Source of the DNA: Candidatus Aminicenantota bacterium
Lineage (GTDB): Bacteria > Acidobacteriota > Aminicenantia > Aminicenantales > Saccharicenantaceae
Length of the DNA: 8,689 nucleotides
Direction: 5' to 3'
Assembly: GCA_022867105.1 (NCBI GenBank)
Contig: JALHVH010000158.1
Location: forward strand, 1-8,689
Shown: positions 1 to 5,098 of the stretch, piece after piece
How the letters are laid out: the number at the start of each line of letters is the position of its first letter
How positions within the stretch are numbered: the first letter of the stretch is position 1
Made by a program: the position numbers and the translations under genes
Notes under the pieces: generated by a model
Database searches by the model: none
Told to the model about the DNA's origin: nothing
The model's input: only the letters and a program-made list of their open reading frames with translations

Positions 1-178
1 CCTCCATCTCATTTTAGAGACTCTCGGAGACAGGCGGATGGTCATCGCCCGGGAGATCACCAAGATCCACGAAGAGTTCATCCGGGGCGCCGCCCGGGAC
101 TTGCTCGAGGCCGCCTTGAAAAGGACGTTCAAGGGCGAGGCCACGGTATTGATCGAAGGCCGACGGGATCGCCTCTGA
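1..178 (+). CDS. rsmI: RsmI, 16S rRNA C1402 2'-O-methyltransferase, C-terminal fragment (5' end outside window)
   Basis: An open frame beginning at base 2 runs without a stop to TGA at 176-178 and gives 58 residues. The visible sequence contains LGDRRMVIAREITKIHEEF followed by IRG and ends with KGEATVLIEG. This matches the conserved C-terminal part of the RsmI family, where the pattern is GDR-x-hydrophobic-x-x-RE-(L/I)-TK-x-x-EE, an RG a few residues later, and finally KGE-x-hydrophobic-EG. RsmI is an SAM-dependent, SpoU-unrelated (tetrapyrrole-methylase fold) enzyme that 2'-O-methylates C1402 in the decoding centre of the small ribosomal subunit. The SAM-binding N-terminal domain is outside the window. 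The gene converges on comF, with 64 nt between the two stops. I saw no strong terminator in that gap. Confidence 0.85.
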   Translation, partial: LHLILETLGDRRMVIAREITKIHEEFIRGAARDLLEAALKRTFKGEATVLIEGRRDRL

Positions 179-242
179 AGGGGAGCGAGGGCCGTCCCGT
201 CCAAGCTTTAAACCCAACCCACGCTAAACGGAAGAGAACCCG

Positions 243-986
243 TCAGGCTTGAGCGATGGTGATCGCCCGGACTTCCTTCGCTCCGGCCGCGAGCAAGGTC
301 CGGCTGCACTCCTTGAGAGTGGAGCCGGTCGTGTAAACGTCGTCGGCAAGCAGGAGGACCTTTCCCCGGACCCTCTCCTCCCGCCCGACGAGATAGGCGC
401 CGTGGACGTTCTCCGCCCTGTCGCCGGCTTCCAAGGAGGTCTGCGGCGGGACGTTCCTGACTTTGATCAATGCTCCATCGACGAGGTCCAATCCCTTAAG
501 CTTGGCCAGTTCTCCCGCGAAGACCCGCGCCTGGTTGAAACCACGCTCGCGTTTTCTTCGGGGATGCAGGGGAACCGGGACCATGGCATCGACGCCCCGC
601 CAAAGCTCTTCGTCCCCGCCGAGGGTTTGAAAGGCGAAACGGGCCAGTCCTTTTCCAAGGATGGAAAACCGGCGGTACTTAAAGAGCAGGACCATGTCTT
701 TCAAGGTCCCGTCATACCTGCCGCAGGAGCGGTGAACGCAGAACGGCGGCCTGCGATCGACGCACTTCCGGCAGATATGGGACTCTCCGGCGCCCTCATA
801 GAACCTCCCGCAGCTGGGGCAGATGGAGGACCGGTGGGGCCGGACCTTCCCCCAGCAATCCGTGCAAACGACGCGCTCTCCCGGCTTTTCGAGGAGCCCG
901 CCGCAGAGCCGGCAGAATGAGGGGAAGAAAACGAGTTCGACGAGCTTGGCCCAGGAACCGGGCGTCCGGAAAAGAGGAAGAGACAC
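243..986 (-). CDS. comF: ComF family phosphoribosyltransferase-like protein with double zinc ribbon
   Basis: This ComF/GntX-type protein has 247 residues from the chosen GTG. The N-terminal part carries several cysteine pairs fitting a double zinc ribbon: C25-x-x-C28, C41-x-x-C44, C56-x-x-C59 and C72-x-x-C75. The C-terminal part is a type I phosphoribosyltransferase fold ending in the PRPP-binding loop ADDVYTTGST (residues 214-223), preceded by the family-typical PVPLHPRRKRERGFNQA stretch. ComF proteins take part in DNA uptake in naturally competent bacteria, but the family is also widespread in non-competent ones and its enzymatic role is unclear. The frame stays open up to 1085, which would overlap the upstream zinc-finger gene by 94 nt. 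The GTG at 986-984, 5 nt after that gene's stop, gives the normal family length. There is no strong ribosome binding site, so translational coupling is likely. A CTG overlapping the upstream TGA is an alternative start. Confidence 0.85.
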   Translation of the reverse strand: MSLPLFRTPGSWAKLVELVFFPSFCRLCGGLLEKPGERVVCTDCWGKVRPHRSSICPSCGRFYEGAGESHICRKCVDRRPPFCVHRSCGRYDGTLKDMVLLFKYRRFSILGKGLARFAFQTLGGDEELWRGVDAMVPVPLHPRRKRERGFNQARVFAGELAKLKGLDLVDGALIKVRNVPPQTSLEAGDRAENVHGAYLVGREERVRGKVLLLADDVYTTGSTLKECSRTLLAAGAKEVRAITIAQA

Positions 987-991
987 TGAGA

Positions 992-1354
992 TCAGGATTC
1001 TTTCTCGGCCTTCTCCTGGCAGTTGATGCAGGTGGGGGTCCAGGGAAGGGCATTGAGCCTCTTCCGGCTGATCTCCCGGCTGCACAGCTGGCAGAGGCCG
1101 AAATCGTCCTTGTCCAGCCTCCGGAGGGCTTCGTCGATCAGCATCAGTTGGTCTCGCTCCGTATCTGAGAGGCTCAGGAGGAATTCCTTGGTGTAGGAGC
1201 TCTCGGCCTTGTCCACGACGTCTTGGGCGACATTGGTCTCGACCTCTTTGCTCTCATTAATGAACTCGCTGAGCTTGCGGATGATCCTTTCTTTCCTTTC
1301 CAGCATCATCTTCCTGAATTCCTGCTTCTCTTTCTTGGTCATTTTTTTAGTCAC
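992..1354 (-). CDS. DksA/TraR-type C4 zinc-finger protein
   Basis: This 120-residue protein has a long, charged N-terminal helical segment (about 5-38), consistent with a coiled coil. It has the tip motif D45-V-V-D48-K-A50, which matches the DxxDxA tip through which E. coli DksA acts in the RNA polymerase secondary channel. A C-terminal C4 zinc finger follows: C88-x2-C91 and C109-x2-C112. It is shorter than E. coli DksA (151 residues) but keeps both functional elements, so a role in tuning transcription initiation, possibly with (p)ppGpp, is plausible. That function is inferred. I chose the GTG at 1354-1352 because a GAGGGG ribosome binding site lies about 8 nt upstream and overlaps the rlmH stop codon. 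An ATG four codons later is the alternative. The gene sits between rlmH and comF in what looks like one transcription unit. Confidence 0.85.
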   Translation of the reverse strand: MTKKMTKKEKQEFRKMMLERKERIIRKLSEFINESKEVETNVAQDVVDKAESSYTKEFLLSLSDTERDQLMLIDEALRRLDKDDFGLCQLCSREISRKRLNALPWTPTCINCQEKAEKES

Positions 1355-1360
1355 TCTTCG

Positions 1361-1367
1361 ACCCCCT
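1361..1367 (-). promoter_or_regulatory. Ribosome binding site for the DksA-type gene
   Basis: On the minus strand a GAGGGGG run overlaps the TGA of rlmH and lies about 6-8 nt before the GTG at 1354. It supports the GTG over the downstream ATG and implies coupling to rlmH translation. Confidence 0.6.
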
Positions 1368-1834
1368 CACTTCGCGTAATGTTTGCCCTTCACAATGGTC
1401 AAGGAACGATAGACCTGCTCCAACAGGACGACCCTGGTGAGCTCGTGCGAGAATGTCATCTTCGACAGCGAAAGGCGGAAGTCCGCCCTCTCCAGGATCC
1501 TGCCGGCCAACCCCAGGAACCCACCGACAACGAAAGCCAGGCTCCGGCAGGACCCGAGCTGACGTTTCTCCAGAAAGCGCGCGAATTCCACCGAGCTCAT
1601 CTCTTTTCCATCATCGACGAGGCAGATAATATAATCATTGTCCAAGTGTTTTTCAAGCCCCTGGGCTTCGATCTCCTTGATCTTTTCGGCGGCCCGTTCG
1701 TCCATCCCCCGGGCCTCCCGCGACTCGATGATCCGGCAGGCCGCCATCGGCCGGATCCTGTCCAGGTGGAACTCCTGCAGGGACTTCAGCGCAGGCGTTC
1801 GGGTCCGTCCGGGCCATACGAATTTCAGGTCCAT
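1367..1834 (-). CDS. rlmH: RlmH, 23S rRNA pseudouridine-1915 N3-methyltransferase
   Basis: The product has 155 residues, the normal length for this SPOUT-class methyltransferase, which modifies Psi1915 in helix 69 of 23S rRNA on the assembled 70S ribosome. The N-terminus (MDLKFVWPGRT) matches the family start. The SAM-binding trefoil-knot elements are visible: LVDDGKEMSS (72-81), the glycine loop FVVGGFLG (101-108), SLSKMTFSHELTR, and LLEQVYRS near the end. The last residues are G150-K-H-Y-A-K155. Most homologues I know end in a Tyr-His pair, so the His after Tyr appears to be Ala here, with a His placed before the Tyr instead. The ATG at 1834 has no clear Shine-Dalgarno sequence. A good promoter lies just upstream, so the leader may be very short. 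The DksA-type gene follows after 12 nt. Confidence 0.93.
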   Translation of the reverse strand: MDLKFVWPGRTRTPALKSLQEFHLDRIRPMAACRIIESREARGMDERAAEKIKEIEAQGLEKHLDNDYIICLVDDGKEMSSVEFARFLEKRQLGSCRSLAFVVGGFLGLAGRILERADFRLSLSKMTFSHELTRVVLLEQVYRSLTIVKGKHYAK

Positions 1835-1852
1835 GGGCGAAATGGTTCATAC

Positions 1853-1881
1853 AAAATAATGATTCGAGGACGAAAAGTCAA
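1853..1881 (-). promoter_or_regulatory. Candidate sigma-70-type promoter for rlmH and the downstream genes
   Basis: On the minus strand, TTGACT (1881-1876) and TATTTT (1858-1853) are separated by exactly 17 nt. They match the -35 consensus in 5 of 6 positions and the -10 consensus in 4 of 6. The predicted start near 1846 would leave a leader of only about 12 nt before the rlmH ATG. The element fills the rsfS-rlmH gap, the widest intergenic space between obgE and comF, and would provide independent transcription of rlmH, the DksA-type gene and comF. Confidence 0.55.
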
Positions 1882-1884
1882 GGA

Positions 1885-2256
1885 CTAATATTGAACCCGG
1901 GGAGCATCCCCCCACAGCTTGTCCAGGGAGTAGTAATCCCGGGATCTCCGGGTGAAGACGTGGACGAGGAAGTCGCCGTAGTCCATGAGGATCCACTCCG
2001 CGTTCTCCTTCCCCTCGACACTCAAAGGCCGGACCCCCGTCCTCTTGAGCTCCTCTTCGACGCCCTCATAGAGGGCGATGTTCTGTCGGGAGGAGTTGCC
2101 GTGCATGATGACGAAGAAGTCCGTGAACGAAGAGACGTCCCGCAGGTCCAGGACGCAAATCTCTTCGCCCTTCCTCGCCTGGGCGGCCTTCACGGCCAGC
2201 CGGACCTCGGCGGGAAGGTTCCTCTTGGTGAATTTCCGGATGCTCTCTTTGGTCAT
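1885..2256 (-). CDS. rsfS: RsfS ribosomal silencing factor (Iojap family)
   Basis: The protein has 123 residues. Family hallmarks are present in order: hydrophobic-D-x-R-D-V-S (35-42), TDFFVIMHGNSSRQ (45-58), the EG followed by EWILMDYGDFLVHVF (87-101), and YYSLDKLWGDAP near the C-terminus. RsfS binds L14 (uL14) on the large subunit and blocks joining with the small subunit during slow growth or starvation. The ATG at 2256 follows the nadD stop by 6 nt, and an AGAGGA ribosome binding site overlaps that stop codon, so translation of rsfS is probably coupled to nadD. The nadD-rsfS-rlmH order is a common bacterial arrangement. The N-terminal 14 or so residues are a basic extension before the conserved core. 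Confidence 0.95.
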   Translation of the reverse strand: MTKESIRKFTKRNLPAEVRLAVKAAQARKGEEICVLDLRDVSSFTDFFVIMHGNSSRQNIALYEGVEEELKRTGVRPLSVEGKENAEWILMDYGDFLVHVFTRRSRDYYSLDKLWGDAPRVQY

Positions 2257-2262
2257 TGTCCT

Positions 2263-2922
2263 CTATGTTCCTCGATAAAGATGATGCGAACGGATATAGT
2301 CCCCGACGGCTTCCGGGACCAGGCCTTTGATCGTTTCGCCCCTCCCGATCCTATTTCGGACCTCCGTCGATGAGATGTCCAGCGCCAAGATGGGCAGGAA
2401 AAAGATCCGGCGGGCCCCGAACAGGTCCTCGCCGATCTTTTCGCTTTCTGACACGTGATGGACCTTCTCCCCGCGGGACCCTCCCCGGACCCGGTCCGCC
2501 TGCTCGAGGCGATAGCCAGGCCTGGTCATGACGATGAACAGGCATTCCTCGAGGACCCGTTCATGGGCCCGCCACGTCTCGATCTCGAGAAAGGCGTCCA
2601 CTCCCAGGACGAAGAAGATCCAGGCGCCGGGATAGATCCGCTTGACCTTCTCCAAAGTGATGATGGAGTACGACTTCTCGCCGGCGTCGACCTCGATGGA
2701 CGAGGCCGCGAACCGGGGTTCCGCCCGACAGGCCAGCTCCACCATCCTGAGCCGGTCGCAGGCGGGAGCGATCCCCCCTCTTTCTTTGTGCGGCGGGATG
2801 AAAGACGGGATGAAGAGGACCTTGTCCAGGGAGAACCGTCCCAGAACCTCGCCGGCCGCCCGGATATGGCCGCAATGGACGGGGTCGAACGTCCCGCCGA
2901 AAAGGCCCACCCGTTCCTTCAT
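2263..2922 (-). CDS. nadD: NadD, nicotinate-nucleotide adenylyltransferase
   Basis: The product has 219 residues. NadD transfers AMP from ATP to nicotinate mononucleotide to give deamido-NAD, the step shared by de novo and salvage NAD synthesis. The nucleotidyltransferase signature GGTFDPVHCGH occupies residues 9-19, including the HxGH-type catalytic histidines. IPPHK (42-46) and the second phosphate-binding motif ISSTEVR (183-189) are also intact. The ATG at 2922-2920 overlaps the obgE TGA in an ATGA junction, a sign of translational coupling. Nothing looks truncated or unusual. Confidence 0.96.
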   Translation of the reverse strand: MKERVGLFGGTFDPVHCGHIRAAGEVLGRFSLDKVLFIPSFIPPHKERGGIAPACDRLRMVELACRAEPRFAASSIEVDAGEKSYSIITLEKVKRIYPGAWIFFVLGVDAFLEIETWRAHERVLEECLFIVMTRPGYRLEQADRVRGGSRGEKVHHVSESEKIGEDLFGARRIFFLPILALDISSTEVRNRIGRGETIKGLVPEAVGDYIRSHHLYRGT

Positions 2923-3947
2923 CCCCGGTCTTCCTCCGCCTTCGCTTCCGCCTCGCGCACAGCCCGGGCCATGCCTGCCACCAGCTCTTTCAACCCTTTC
3001 CCCGTCAGGGCGGAGATCGGGTAGAAGGGAACGCCCCTTTCCTCGGCCAATCTCTTGATCCGGCCGATCCGGGCCTTCCCCCCGCCGAGGAGATCGGTCT
3101 TATTGGCCGCCAGGATCTGGGGTTTCGCGGCGAGAACGGGGTTGAAGGCCGCCAGTTCCGCCATGATGACTTCATAATCCCGGACAGGGTCGCGGCCCGT
3201 CACGGGGGAGACGTCGATCAAGTGGATGAGGATCTTGGTCCTTTCGACGTGCTTGAGGAAGCGTGTTCCCAAGCCGTGTCCGAGGTGGGCCCCCTCGATC
3301 AGCCCGGGGATGTCCGCAACGACGAGGCTTGTGGACTCGCCGAGGTCGACGACACCCAGGTTCGGGGTGAGGGTCGTGAAGGCGTAATCCGCGATGACCG
3401 GCCTGGCCGCGGAAATTCGGGAGATCAGGGTCGATTTCCCCACATTTGGAAAACCCACCAAGCCCGCGTCCGCGATGATCTTCAGCTCGAGGAGGAGCTC
3501 TTTTTCCTCGCCCGGCCGGCCCGGCTCGAACTCTCTCGGGATCTGGTGGGTTGATGTCGCGTAGGATTCGTTGCCCCGTCCGCCCTTGCCGCCCTTCGCC
3601 GCCAGAAACCTCTCGGCGGGTTTCAGAAAATCGTGGAGGACCTTATCCCGCCCCTTCTCCTTGACCACCGTCCCGACCGGGACGGTCAGAGTGACGGCCT
3701 CCCCCCGCTTTCCCTGCCGGTTGCCTCCCTCCCCGGACCGCCCATTCTTGGCCTTGGTGATCGGATGAAATCGGAAATAGGACAGGGAATTCAGGTTCGT
3801 GCCGGAGACCAGATAGATGCTCCCCCCGTCGCCTCCGTGTCCCCCGTCCGGGCCGCCCCTGGGCACGCAGGCTTCCCTGCGGAAGCTGACGCAGCCGTTG
3901 CCGCCCCTGCCCGCCCTGAGAACGACATGGACTTGATCGATGAACAA
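2919..3947 (-). CDS. obgE: Obg GTPase (ObgE/CgtA), short form, TTG start
   Basis: This 342-residue protein is an Obg-family GTPase needed for late assembly of the large ribosomal subunit and linked to stringent and cell-cycle control. The glycine-rich Obg fold spans about 1-158 (for example RRGGPDGG-type motifs near 30-42). The G domain follows with the P-loop GFPNVGKS (165-172), switch I FTTLTPN (190-196), G3 DIPG (212-215), G4 NKTD (282-285) and G5 SAL (312-314). It ends soon after the G domain and lacks the extra C-terminal OCT-type domain found in some Gram-positive versions. The start is a TTG (3947-3945): the conserved N-terminus (M)FIDQV aligns exactly there and no in-frame ATG or GTG fits. 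A GGAGG lies about 12 nt upstream, a long spacing, which suggests modest initiation. Confidence 0.95.
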   Translation of the reverse strand: MFIDQVHVVLRAGRGGNGCVSFRREACVPRGGPDGGHGGDGGSIYLVSGTNLNSLSYFRFHPITKAKNGRSGEGGNRQGKRGEAVTLTVPVGTVVKEKGRDKVLHDFLKPAERFLAAKGGKGGRGNESYATSTHQIPREFEPGRPGEEKELLLELKIIADAGLVGFPNVGKSTLISRISAARPVIADYAFTTLTPNLGVVDLGESTSLVVADIPGLIEGAHLGHGLGTRFLKHVERTKILIHLIDVSPVTGRDPVRDYEVIMAELAAFNPVLAAKPQILAANKTDLLGGGKARIGRIKRLAEERGVPFYPISALTGKGLKELVAGMARAVREAEAKAEEDRG

Positions 3948-4077
3948 CGGAGTCTTAACCCTCCGGAACGCCGTTCATTTTAGTGCGGGGACAGAAGATA
4001 GATGGACCTCCGGGCATTTCATATAAGCCAAGTTCCCGAAGGAGCCTCGATCGGAACGCCGGCGCGCGGGGATCCCA
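3948..4077. other. rpmA-obgE intergenic region with hairpin, 10-bp direct repeat and mini-ORF
   Basis: This 130-nt gap is the largest break inside the ribosomal cluster. On the minus strand it holds a stem-loop (see 4032-4057). CGGAACGCCG occurs twice in direct orientation (3964-3973 and 4052-4061). A seven-codon reading frame starts with ATG at 3978 and reads MNGVPEG before TAA at 3957-3955, 7 nt before the obgE TTG. I could not find a strong promoter in it: a TAAAAT hexamer matches a -10 box but has no partnering -35. It may separate ribosomal-protein expression from obgE expression. Confidence 0.4.
4032..4057 (-). terminator. Hairpin after rpmA, possible weak terminator or attenuator
   Basis: On the minus strand GTTCC pairs with GGAAC, enclosing a second stem CGAGG/CTTCG with a three-base loop and a GAT bulge. 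It is only about 20 nt past the rpmA stop. The following bases are TTGGCTTATAT, not a proper T run, so efficient intrinsic termination is doubtful. Partial read-through or RNA processing are other options. Confidence 0.3.
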
Positions 4078-4332
4078 TTAGGCGGGAATGACGGCGACGA
4101 CCTTGCCCCTTTTTCCCCGGTCCTCGAACTTGACAATTCCCGTAATCCTGGCAAAGAGGGTGTCATCCCTCCCGATCCCGACGTTGAGTCCGGGTTTGAT
4201 GGGTGTCCCCCTTTGGCGGACGAGGATCGACCCGGCATTGACGTGCTGGCCGCCGAAGCGTTTGACCCCAAGCCTCTTGGGCTGGCTGTCCCTTCCGTTG
4301 CGGGCCGCGCCGCCTGCTTTTTTGTGGGCCAT
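4078..4332 (-). CDS. rpmA: 50S ribosomal protein L27 (bL27)
   Basis: The product has 84 residues, normal for bL27. It begins MAHKKAGGAARNGRDSQPK, the conserved N-terminal arm that reaches the peptidyl-transferase centre, and continues with GGQHVNAGSILVRQRGT and PGLNVGIGRDDTLFA. There is no N-terminal extension of the kind cleaved by the Prp protease in Firmicutes, so only Met removal is expected. The ATG lies 3 nt after the rplU TAA and is preceded by a strong AAGGAG that overlaps the last codons of rplU. Confidence 0.98.
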   Translation of the reverse strand: MAHKKAGGAARNGRDSQPKRLGVKRFGGQHVNAGSILVRQRGTPIKPGLNVGIGRDDTLFARITGIVKFEDRGKRGKVVAVIPA

Positions 4333-4335
4333 GAC

Positions 4336-4857
4336 TTACTCCTTCACCTTCTTCTTCGGCTTCGCGGTCGGCTTGGGCTCCGTCTTCTTTTTGGGAGCGG
4401 CCTTCGGTTTTGCCGTTTCCTTGGGTGCAGCCGCTTTCTTGACGGCCGGTTTCGGCGCCTTCTTCGCGGGGGCCGCGGCCTTCGGCGCGGCCGGCCGGAC
4501 CGGGGGCGCCTCGACCTTCAGCTCTTCCGCCAGGATGAGCTTCGCGTCCGGATGGATCTTCTCGATCCGGACCTTCGTCAGCTCCTGGCGGTGGCCTTTC
4601 GTCCGCCGGTATTGTTTCCTCCTCTTCTTCTTGAAGATGAGGACCTTGTCTCCCTTAAAGTTCTCCACGACCTCGGCCCTGACCACCGCGTTCTCGACGA
4701 CCGGGGTCCCGACGAGGACCCGGCCTTCGTCTTCTATCAAGAAAACCTGGTCGAAGTTGACCTTTTGGCCCTTTTCGGCTCCGAGCTTCTCGATCTCAAG
4801 GACGTCGCCCTCCTTGACGCGATACTGTTTTCCGCCTGTCTTGATCACCGCGTACAT
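4336..4857 (-). CDS. rplU: 50S ribosomal protein L21 (bL21) with long Lys/Ala/Pro-rich C-terminal tail
   Basis: Residues 1 to about 103 form a normal bL21: MYAVIKTGGKQYRV at the start, the basic 23S rRNA-binding KKKRRKQYRRTKGHRQ loop around 76-91, and the closing TKVRIEKI. Typical bL21 stops near there. This one continues to residue 173 with about 70 extra residues that become almost entirely Ala, Lys and Pro, in short repeats such as KAAAPAKKAPKP and AKPKAAPKKK, resembling histone-H1-like tails. The tail is probably disordered and strongly basic; its role is unknown. The frame is continuous, with no sign of fusion through an error. A purine-rich GGGCAGG lies just before the ATG. A strong promoter sits upstream, and rplU heads the cluster. 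Confidence 0.96.
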   Translation of the reverse strand: MYAVIKTGGKQYRVKEGDVLEIEKLGAEKGQKVNFDQVFLIEDEGRVLVGTPVVENAVVRAEVVENFKGDKVLIFKKKRRKQYRRTKGHRQELTKVRIEKIHPDAKLILAEELKVEAPPVRPAAPKAAAPAKKAPKPAVKKAAAPKETAKPKAAPKKKTEPKPTAKPKKKVKE

Positions 4858-4893
4858 ATGCCTGCCCTTTTTTAAAATAAAAATAGAAGGTTA

Positions 4894-4922
4894 AATGTAG
4901 CATATGGGCGGGACGATGTCAA
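4894..4922 (-). promoter_or_regulatory. Promoter of the rplU-rpmA cluster
   Basis: On the minus strand a perfect -35 TTGACA (4922-4917) is followed after 17 nt by TACATT (4899-4894). A TG one base before the -10 box makes it an extended -10 element. The predicted start near 4887 gives a leader of about 30 nt. The leader is AT-rich, unlike its surroundings, and shows no structure long enough for an autoregulatory element of the kind known in other ribosomal operons. Confidence 0.75.
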
Positions 4923-4930
4923 TAAAAGCA

Positions 4931-5005
4931 TGGTGGGCGGTGCAGGGTTCGAACCTGCGGCCACCGGTGTGTAAGACCGATACTCTACCGCTGAGCTAAC
5001 CGCCC
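4931..5005 (-). tRNA. tRNA-Val (anticodon UAC)
   Basis: The cloverleaf folds completely: acceptor GGGCGGT with ACCGCCC, D stem GCTC/GAGT, anticodon stem TCGGT/ACCGG, anticodon loop CTTACAC with anticodon TAC, T stem GCAGG/CCTGC with loop TTCGAAC, discriminator A and an encoded CCA. Total length is 75 nt including CCA. UAC reads GUA (and, if modified, other valine codons). No second tRNA follows. The rplU -35 box begins only 8 nt after the CCA. Confidence 0.97.
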
Positions 5006-5033
5006 ACGCCTGACAGCCGCTTTAGGCTCATTA

Positions 5034-5062
5034 AAGGTAAGGAAAAGGGCGCTGTTTGTCAA
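5034..5062 (-). promoter_or_regulatory. Promoter of the tRNA-Val gene
   Basis: On the minus strand, TTGACA (5062-5057) and TACCTT (5039-5034) are spaced by 17 nt. The -35 is perfect but the -10 matches only 3 of 6 positions. The predicted start is about 22 nt before the tRNA 5' end, which fits a short RNase P leader. Confidence 0.5.
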
Positions 5063-5077
5063 ATCCGGAGATTATCG

Positions 5078-5097
5078 CCGGTCCTCCGGCCGGACGG
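5078..5097 (-). terminator. GC-rich hairpin directly after the retropepsin gene
   Basis: Just past the stop at 5099 the minus strand can form GTCC/GGAC extended by CC/GG across a one-base bulge, with a seven-base GC-rich loop. No T run follows, so it is at best a weak or factor-dependent terminator separating this gene from the tRNA. Confidence 0.25.
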
Positions 5098-5098
5098 T

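Noticed and set aside
179..242. A possible bidirectional terminator between the convergent rsmI and comF genes
   Set aside because: I looked for a stem followed by a T run on both strands and found only weak, short complementarity, so none is annotated.
249..920. A long plus-strand open frame opposite comF
   Set aside because: It lies opposite comF, whose PRPP loop and cysteine pairs are clear. Its own translation has no recognisable motif and a composition typical of antisense GC-rich frames.
987..1085. An upstream ATG that would lengthen ComF by 33 residues
   Set aside because: It would overlap the DksA-type gene by 94 nt and encode residues that do not resemble ComF. The GTG at 986 gives the usual family length.
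3975..4271. A 98-codon minus-strand frame overlapping rpmA and the rpmA-obgE gap
   Set aside because: It overlaps most of rpmA in another frame, has no ribosome binding site of note, and is Ser/Gly-rich in a way typical of a frame-shifted shadow.
4088..4894. A 268-codon plus-strand frame opposite rpmA and rplU, with hydrophobic Phe/Ala/Gly-rich stretches that look like membrane segments
   Set aside because: It is the antisense of the Lys/Ala/Pro tail of L21 and of L27. The hydrophobic look comes from complementing lysine and alanine codons.
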